A stretch of DNA of 64,000 nucleotides from an uncultured Lachnospiraceae bacterium (lineage in GTDB: Bacteria > Bacillota > Clostridia > Lachnospirales > Lachnospiraceae): NCBI GenBank assembly GCA_934317005.1, contig CAKREB010000005.1:138519-202518 (forward strand). Direction: 5' to 3'. Shown here piece by piece: positions 59,324 to 64,000 of the stretch. Under the pieces are notes generated by a model, which ran no database searches, was not told the origin of the DNA, and saw nothing but the letters and a program-made list of their open reading frames with translations. Position 1 is the stretch's first letter, and every line of letters begins with the position of its first letter. The translations under genes were made by a program, and so were the position numbers.

Positions 59324-59740
59324 ATGGCAATGGATTCCTATATGAATGGAGTAACTAAGGATTATGATAAGGCAGCACAGCCAGTTCAGAAAGCAGACAG
59401 CGTAGTTAAAACAGCGCCAAAGGCAGCCGTGGCAAAAGGGGATAGCACTGCACAGAATGGCACGGTTACATCGCAGGAATTTATCGATGAGATTTTGAAT
59501 AAAAATGCATCGAAGGAACCAACACGCGGCACGATTGATTCTGCGATTTCTGATATGAATGCAAAGATGTCGAAAACCCGCTGTGCGTATTCGTATGATG
59601 AGGACACAAGGCGGATTACGATTAAGGTATATGATGAAGATACCGATGAATTGATCCGTGAGGTGCCACCGGAAAAGTCACTGGAAGTATTGAAAAAGGT
59701 TTGGGAAATTGCAGGAATCATCATAGATGAGAAGCGATAG
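59324..59740 (+). CDS. flaG: FlaG-family flagellar protein
   Basis: Protein of 138 residues. The C-terminal 60 residues form the FlaG domain (YSYDEDTRRITIKVYDEDTD then IREVPPEKSLEVLKKVWEI); the N-terminal half is low-complexity, rich in Ala and Lys. FlaG proteins influence filament length and are usually beside fliD, as here (17 bases). GGAGGTGG precedes ATG 59324. Confidence 0.92.
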   Translation: MAMDSYMNGVTKDYDKAAQPVQKADSVVKTAPKAAVAKGDSTAQNGTVTSQEFIDEILNKNASKEPTRGTIDSAISDMNAKMSKTRCAYSYDEDTRRITIKVYDEDTDELIREVPPEKSLEVLKKVWEIAGIIIDEKR

Positions 59741-59756
59741 ATAAGGAGGTAATATT

Positions 59757-61856
59757 ATGGCAATTCGAATGTCTGGATTAAATTCGGGAATTGATACAGA
59801 TTCTATTGTATCTGCTTTGATGTCTGCACAGAAGATGAAGCAGACAAAGGTAGAGAATAAAAAGACAAAATTAGAGTGGAAACAGGAAATCTGGAGCAGT
59901 CTGAACACGAAACTCTATAACTTTTATACCAGTTCATTAGGTAAGATCAAGCAGCAGACATCCTTTAAGACGAAGGCTGCTACAAGCTCAGATACAAGCA
60001 AGGTGACAGCTACAGCAACATCTTCGGCTTCTGAAGGTACATATAAGATTAAGGTAAACAGTCTGGCATCCTCTCAATATGTAACGAGTGGTAAGCTAAA
60101 GGGTGCCGAAGTAACAGATGCTGATGGAAATGTGACTACCGGTAAGGTGACAAATTCTACTAAGCTAGTAGATTTGATCGGTGCTGATGGCAGCAAGGGC
60201 TTTACAGCAGGAACACAGCTTGCGATTAAGTCTGCAGATGGTCTGTCTACACTTACCATAGACGAAAATACGACAGTGAAGCAGTTTGTGACAGCTTGCC
60301 AGAGTGCAGGACTTTCCGCTTCTTTTGATGAGACGCAGCAGAGATTTTTTATTGGTTCGAATACGAGTGGTGCAGATCAGAACTTTACCATTACGGCAGG
60401 TGCTTTGACAACAGATCAGCTTAATGCGGTTTCTAATCTCAAGAGTGCGGTTGGTTATGATTATCTAGACAGTACAGCGCAAAAAGCAGTTACTAAGATT
60501 TTTGACCAGTTACAGTCCGGCGAAAAGACATACGATGATGTCAGCGAAAGCTTGAAGGGGTATGTAGAGACAGCTCAGGAAGCAGCTGTGAAAAAGTATT
60601 ATCAGAATCAGTTAACAGAAAGCTATCAGTCACAGTATTTTTCTGACAGTGATCATAAGACGGTATCAGATGCCGGAAAGGCAGCCTATATCGCAGCAGG
60701 TCATACGGAAGAAGATTACAATAAGTTGACCGATGAAGAGAAGGCTTCTGCTGTGGGAAGCCTTGTGAGCACAAAGGTAAGTGAGGATTTAGCTTCGAGT
60801 GCATATAAGACAAAGATTGAAGAAGGTGTGCAGAATGGTATCAGTGGTGCTTCTGAAGCATTCCTGACACAATCAGCGGCAGACAGAGTTGCAACATTGG
60901 GAAATTTAGCTAAAAACTACAATAATGAGATGTCTAATATAACGGATGCCGGTAGCCAATTATCGTATCTTGGTATGAGCAATGTGACAGGAGATGCCGT
61001 TTCTGAAGTAAATGGAGATGGCATGGTAGTCGTAAAAGCAAGTGATGCCTCCATTACATACAATGGGGCTACTTTGACAAGTTCCAGTTCTACGATTTCG
61101 GTAAATGGTCTGACATTGAACATTTTGGGGTCTACAGCAGGCGAGGAAGTAACAGTTAGTGTTACAAAGGATACCTCTGCGGTGTATGATACCATTAAGG
61201 ACTTTATTACAGAATATAACTCTATTCTGAAAGAAATGAATACAAAGTATAATGCATCATCAGCGAGAAGCTATGATGTGTTAACAGATGACCAGAAGGA
61301 AGCTATGACAGATGATGAAGTAGAAAAGTGGGAAACAAAGATTAAGGATTCCCTGCTTCGTCGTGATGATACCTTAAGTTCTTTAATTTCTTCTTTCCGT
61401 AATGATATGATGGGAACTTATACAGCTTCTAATGGTAAAAAGTATTCATTGGCAACTTTGGGGGTTACAACGTCTACAGATTATAAAGAAAAAGGACTTC
61501 TCCATATCAAAGGCGATGAGGATGATTCAGAATACTCTGATGATGATAATACATTGGAACAGATGTTAACAGATGATCCAGATACAGTCATGGAAGTGTT
61601 AACGGGAATTACAAGTAATCTTTATTCAGACCTCCAGAAGAAGATGTCTGCTACAAAGATGAGTAGTGCGCTGACATTTTATAATGATAAGGAAATGAAG
61701 TCACAGTTATCGGATTACAAGGATGAGATTACAAAGTGGAAAGAAAAATTGGCAGATTTGGAAGACCGCTACTATTCTCAGTTTACAGCAATGGAAACAG
61801 CAATGGCAAAATTAAATTCACAGCAGAGTTACTTCTCTAGTATGCTTGGAAGCTGA
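59757..61856 (+). CDS. fliD: Flagellar filament cap FliD (HAP2)
   Basis: Capping protein of 699 residues that folds flagellin monomers at the filament tip. The N-terminal domain starts IRMSGLNSGIDTDSIVSALM with a coiled segment (KQTKVENKKTKLEWKQEIW), and the C-terminal domain ends in a coiled coil (YKDEITKWKEKLADLEDRYY, then SQFTAMETAMAKLNSQQ). The central region of about 300 residues is Thr/Ser/Ala-rich and variable. AAGGAGGTAA precedes the ATG. fliS follows after 28 bases. Confidence 0.95.
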   Translation: MAIRMSGLNSGIDTDSIVSALMSAQKMKQTKVENKKTKLEWKQEIWSSLNTKLYNFYTSSLGKIKQQTSFKTKAATSSDTSKVTATATSSASEGTYKIKVNSLASSQYVTSGKLKGAEVTDADGNVTTGKVTNSTKLVDLIGADGSKGFTAGTQLAIKSADGLSTLTIDENTTVKQFVTACQSAGLSASFDETQQRFFIGSNTSGADQNFTITAGALTTDQLNAVSNLKSAVGYDYLDSTAQKAVTKIFDQLQSGEKTYDDVSESLKGYVETAQEAAVKKYYQNQLTESYQSQYFSDSDHKTVSDAGKAAYIAAGHTEEDYNKLTDEEKASAVGSLVSTKVSEDLASSAYKTKIEEGVQNGISGASEAFLTQSAADRVATLGNLAKNYNNEMSNITDAGSQLSYLGMSNVTGDAVSEVNGDGMVVVKASDASITYNGATLTSSSSTISVNGLTLNILGSTAGEEVTVSVTKDTSAVYDTIKDFITEYNSILKEMNTKYNASSARSYDVLTDDQKEAMTDDEVEKWETKIKDSLLRRDDTLSSLISSFRNDMMGTYTASNGKKYSLATLGVTTSTDYKEKGLLHIKGDEDDSEYSDDDNTLEQMLTDDPDTVMEVLTGITSNLYSDLQKKMSATKMSSALTFYNDKEMKSQLSDYKDEITKWKEKLADLEDRYYSQFTAMETAMAKLNSQQSYFSSMLGS

Positions 61857-61884
61857 TTGTCATACGGATACAAGGAGGTAAGAG

Positions 61885-62274
61885 ATGGCACAGTTACGTA
61901 ATGCAGCAAATATATACCAGCAGAATGCGGTCAATACAGCTTCACCGGCACGTTTGACCCTGATGCTCTATGAAGGAGCAATCCGTTTTTGCAATATTGC
62001 ACGTGAGGCGATGGCAGAAGAAGATTATAAGCTATATGAAAAGATTAATACTAATGTCAAGAAAGCACAGAACATCATTGTGGAACTTCGTTCTACATTG
62101 GATATGAAATATCCGGTAGCAAAGGAATTTGATAATGTATATGACTATGTGTACCGTCGCTTGTATGAAGCAAATATGCAGAAAGATGTGGAAGCGATGG
62201 ATGAAGTGATTAAACATTTGAAGACGATGCGTGATACATGGAAAGAAGTTATGAAGATTAATCATGTAAGTTAA
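61885..62274 (+). CDS. fliS: Flagellin export chaperone FliS
   Basis: Helical chaperone of 129 residues that binds the C-terminal end of flagellin and stops premature polymerisation; in Firmicutes it also interacts with FliW. Signature ASPARLTLMLYEGAIRFCNI and the four-helix pattern are clear. AAGGAGG precedes ATG 61885. A hairpin with a T-rich tail follows at 62327. Confidence 0.96.
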   Translation: MAQLRNAANIYQQNAVNTASPARLTLMLYEGAIRFCNIAREAMAEEDYKLYEKINTNVKKAQNIIVELRSTLDMKYPVAKEFDNVYDYVYRRLYEANMQKDVEAMDEVIKHLKTMRDTWKEVMKINHVS

Positions 62275-62326
62275 ATGATGCAGGCGTGGTTCTGATAAAT
62301 ATACGGAACCGGTGCAAGGAAAGATG

Positions 62327-62370
62327 CAGCGAAAATTCTGATCAGATATATTAGGATTTTCGCTGTCTTT
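62327..62370 (+). terminator. Probable terminator after fliS
   Basis: CAGCGAAAAT (62327-62336) pairs with ATTTTCGCTG (62356-62365), followed by a T-rich but interrupted tail. It lies 44 bases before the next gene and may only partly end transcription. Confidence 0.6.
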
Positions 62371-62413
62371 CTATTTGCTTAAAACGAAAGGCTTTCGAGA
62401 GAATGGAGGATAT

Positions 62414-62902
62414 ATGGATAGCGAAATGAATGTATATGTCGCTGCTTTGGAGGATTCTTTGCGCGATAAGGAAGCGCTACTAAAAGAAATTTTGGAAGAT
62501 ACCAAAAGACAGGAAGCAGTCTTGAAGGATAAGCATGCGAAAGTAGAACAGTTTGAGGAACTGTTCAAAAGAAAGGATGAGTATATCAAAAAAATCAACC
62601 AGTTAGACAATGGGTTTGAAAACCTATATCAGAAAATTGGCACATCTTTGAAAGTGCAGAAAGTTCAGTACAGGGAACAAATTGAGCGAATGCAGGAAAG
62701 AATACGCCATATTACAGAATATGGAGTGCAGATTCAGGCAGCTGAGCGCAGAAATAAAGAGTTATTTGTGGCTTTTACCAATGCAAAGAAAAAAGAAATA
62801 CGGGAGTTTGGTGTGAACAATCAGACGGCAAACCGATATTACCAGAATATGGCAAATCAGCATCATGAGTGGCAGTCGTACTTCATGGATCAGAAAAAAT
62901 GA
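62414..62902 (+). CDS. Coiled-coil protein, probable FliT/FlgN-like flagellar chaperone
   Basis: Charged, almost wholly helical protein of 162 residues with heptad-like patterns (ALEDSLRDKEALLKEILEDT, then EELFKRKDEYIKKINQLD). No membrane segment or signal peptide. It lies between fliS and flagellin, where Firmicutes often have fliT or another small export chaperone, and the size fits. I cannot confirm a family by motif, so the name rests on context. ATG 62414 follows GGAGG; the 13 codons upstream are excluded. Confidence 0.55.
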   Translation: MDSEMNVYVAALEDSLRDKEALLKEILEDTKRQEAVLKDKHAKVEQFEELFKRKDEYIKKINQLDNGFENLYQKIGTSLKVQKVQYREQIERMQERIRHITEYGVQIQAAERRNKELFVAFTNAKKKEIREFGVNNQTANRYYQNMANQHHEWQSYFMDQKK

Positions 62903-62937
62903 ATGTCAGAAAAAATGAAAAAATAGCGAAAAAGGGT

Positions 62938-62964
62938 TAACGGATAGAAAAGATACACCGATAT
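62938..62964 (+). promoter_or_regulatory. SigD promoter of flagellin
   Basis: TAAC, 15 bases, then ACCGATAT. It predicts a leader of nearly 190 bases before the flagellin start. Confidence 0.85.
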
Positions 62965-63035
62965 ATAAAATGTAAGTTAAAAGCGCATAGAATAAGTGGC
63001 TTTAATAACGTGTTATCATTCCCGTGATTATGACC

Positions 63036-63153
63036 AGGATGGACAGAAAATGGGTAAAGATAAATTCCGGAACAGAATCGTGTACGGACGTAGATGGAAC
63101 GGAAGACTATAAACATATCACCAGTGGCAGGGAAGCCACTGTAATTTCAAGGA
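63036..63153 (+). promoter_or_regulatory. Flagellin leader with probable CsrA-binding sites
   Basis: The leader carries many GGA triplets, including AGGATGGA at 63036, ACGGA at 63084, ATGGAACGGA at 63094 and a hairpin CAGTGGC/GCCACTG (63122-63128 with 63135-63141) that presents AGGGAA in its loop. The Shine-Dalgarno CAAGGAGGAA lies just after it. A GGA in a hairpin loop plus a second at the Shine-Dalgarno is the arrangement CsrA uses on the Bacillus hag leader. Confidence 0.6.
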
Positions 63154-63162
63154 GGAATTGCT

Positions 63163-63996
63163 ATGATAGTACAGCATAATATGTCAGCGCTTAACACAAA
63201 CAGACAGTTAGGCATCACAAACAAGGCTCTTTCAAAGAGTACAGAGAAGTTATCTTCAGGATACAGAGTAAACCGTGCAGCAGATGATGCAGCAGGACTT
63301 TCTATTTCAGAAAAGATGCGTGGTCAGATCCGTGGTTTAAATCAGGCTTCAAGCAACGCTGAAGATGGTCAGAACCTTATTCAGACAGCTGAAGGTGCTT
63401 TAGGTGAGATTCATTCTGTAATCCAGAGAATGCGTGAGTTAGTAGTACAGGCATCTAACGATACAAACGTATCAGCAGACCGTACAGCTATCGGTTTGGA
63501 ATTGCAGGCTCTTTCTTCAGAAATCGACCGTATCGCTTCTCAGACAGAGTTCAACACAATGAAGCTTCTTTCCGGTGGATTCTCTAACAAGGTACTTCAG
63601 GTTGGTGCTAATGCATCACAGACAATCAAGTTCAGCATCTCTGGTATGACATCTGACAAGTTAGGTATCACAGTTGCTACAATTGCTAACAATGTTAAGG
63701 GCAAGGTGGCTGGTTCTGCTATTTCACCACTTATCTCTACAGTAAACAAAGCTCTTTCAATCGTTTCACAGCAGAGATCTAAGCTTGGTGCATTACAGAA
63801 CAGATTGGATCATACAATTGACAATGCTGATAACATGGCTGAGAATCTTCAGTCTTCAGAGAGCAAGATTCGTGACGTTAACATGGCTGATGAGATGGTT
63901 ACATACTCTGCAAAGAGCATCCTTCAGCAGGCAGGTCAGTCTATGCTCGCTCAGGCAAATCAGGCTACACAGGGTGTTCTTTCATTACTTCGTTAA
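63163..63996 (+). CDS. fliC: Flagellin
   Basis: Filament subunit of 277 residues, essentially only the conserved D0 and D1 parts with almost no variable surface domain. The N-terminus MIVQHNMSALNTNRQL and RAADDAAGLSISEKMRGQIR, and the C-terminus ending ATQGVLSLLR are canonical. IQRMRELVVQASND matches the D1 segment recognised by TLR5. Codon use is strongly biased (AAC, TTC, CTT, GGT), unlike neighbouring genes, as expected for a very abundant protein. The gene has its own SigD promoter and a CsrA-type leader, and AAGGAGG precedes the ATG. Also called hag in Firmicutes. Confidence 0.97.
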   Translation: MIVQHNMSALNTNRQLGITNKALSKSTEKLSSGYRVNRAADDAAGLSISEKMRGQIRGLNQASSNAEDGQNLIQTAEGALGEIHSVIQRMRELVVQASNDTNVSADRTAIGLELQALSSEIDRIASQTEFNTMKLLSGGFSNKVLQVGANASQTIKFSISGMTSDKLGITVATIANNVKGKVAGSAISPLISTVNKALSIVSQQRSKLGALQNRLDHTIDNADNMAENLQSSESKIRDVNMADEMVTYSAKSILQQAGQSMLAQANQATQGVLSLLR

Positions 63997-64000
63997 TCGA

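Overview
The window looks like a chromosomal segment of a motile, Gram-positive, anaerobic Clostridia of the family Lachnospiraceae (Roseburia/Agathobacter-like; the genus is a guess). Supporting signs are AGGAGG-type ribosome binding sites, SigD-type flagellar promoters, the FliW-CsrA pair, a Crh-like protein next to whiA, a PASTA-type Ser/Thr kinase, a heterodimeric ABC exporter, an iron-dependent lactaldehyde reductase and a compact flagellin. I see no rRNA, no transposase, no integrase and no CRISPR array. One tRNA is present.

Layout. 1-2431: the 3' part of a Ser/Thr kinase with one PASTA domain, then a secreted leucine-rich-repeat protein. 2439-3317 (minus): a LysR regulator. 3425-8460: an AT-rich insert of about 4.9 kb bounded by 95-bp direct repeats that duplicate the upstream region and first seven codons of hisH. 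It holds a small ORF, a primase-helicase-PLD protein whose start is in another frame at an A AAA AAC slippery site, and an AlbA/Schlafen-GHKL protein with 21-bp tandem repeats. This is the best candidate for an undescribed, probably defensive, system. 8440-10535: hisH, hisF, ung. 10691-15262: MarR regulator and two ABC exporter subunits. 15622-19450: secA and prfB (with its programmed +1 frameshift). 19517-23321: hom, a phosphoglycerate-mutase-like proposed homoserine kinase, and lysC with an internal start. 23413-31815: tex, an arylsulfotransferase-like protein, cysD, cysNC and a chromate-type transporter. 32280-33756: fucO-like dehydrogenase and tRNA-Arg. 33895-36327: a BlaI/M56 pair. 36548-44587: murB, rapZ, whiA, a Crh-like HPr, dnaE, pfkA and a small acidic membrane protein. 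44656-48968 (minus): both subunits of a type IIA topoisomerase. 49177-51471: a surface protein of unknown role and lysA. 51757-63996: late flagellar genes flgM, flgN, two flgK paralogs, flgL, fliW, csrA, flaG, fliD, fliS, a FliT-like coiled-coil protein and flagellin.

How it fits together. The flagellar block is a late-stage set: SigD-type promoters precede flgM, flaG and flagellin; FlgM restrains SigD; FlgN, FliS and probably the coiled-coil protein are export chaperones; FliW and CsrA couple flagellin level to flagellin translation. The flagellin leader and the fliW leader both carry GGA motifs that suit CsrA binding. hom, the proposed homoserine kinase, lysC and, further away, lysA serve the aspartate family of amino acids. 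cysD and cysNC make activated sulfate next to a sulfotransferase-like gene, with no sulfate reductase in view.
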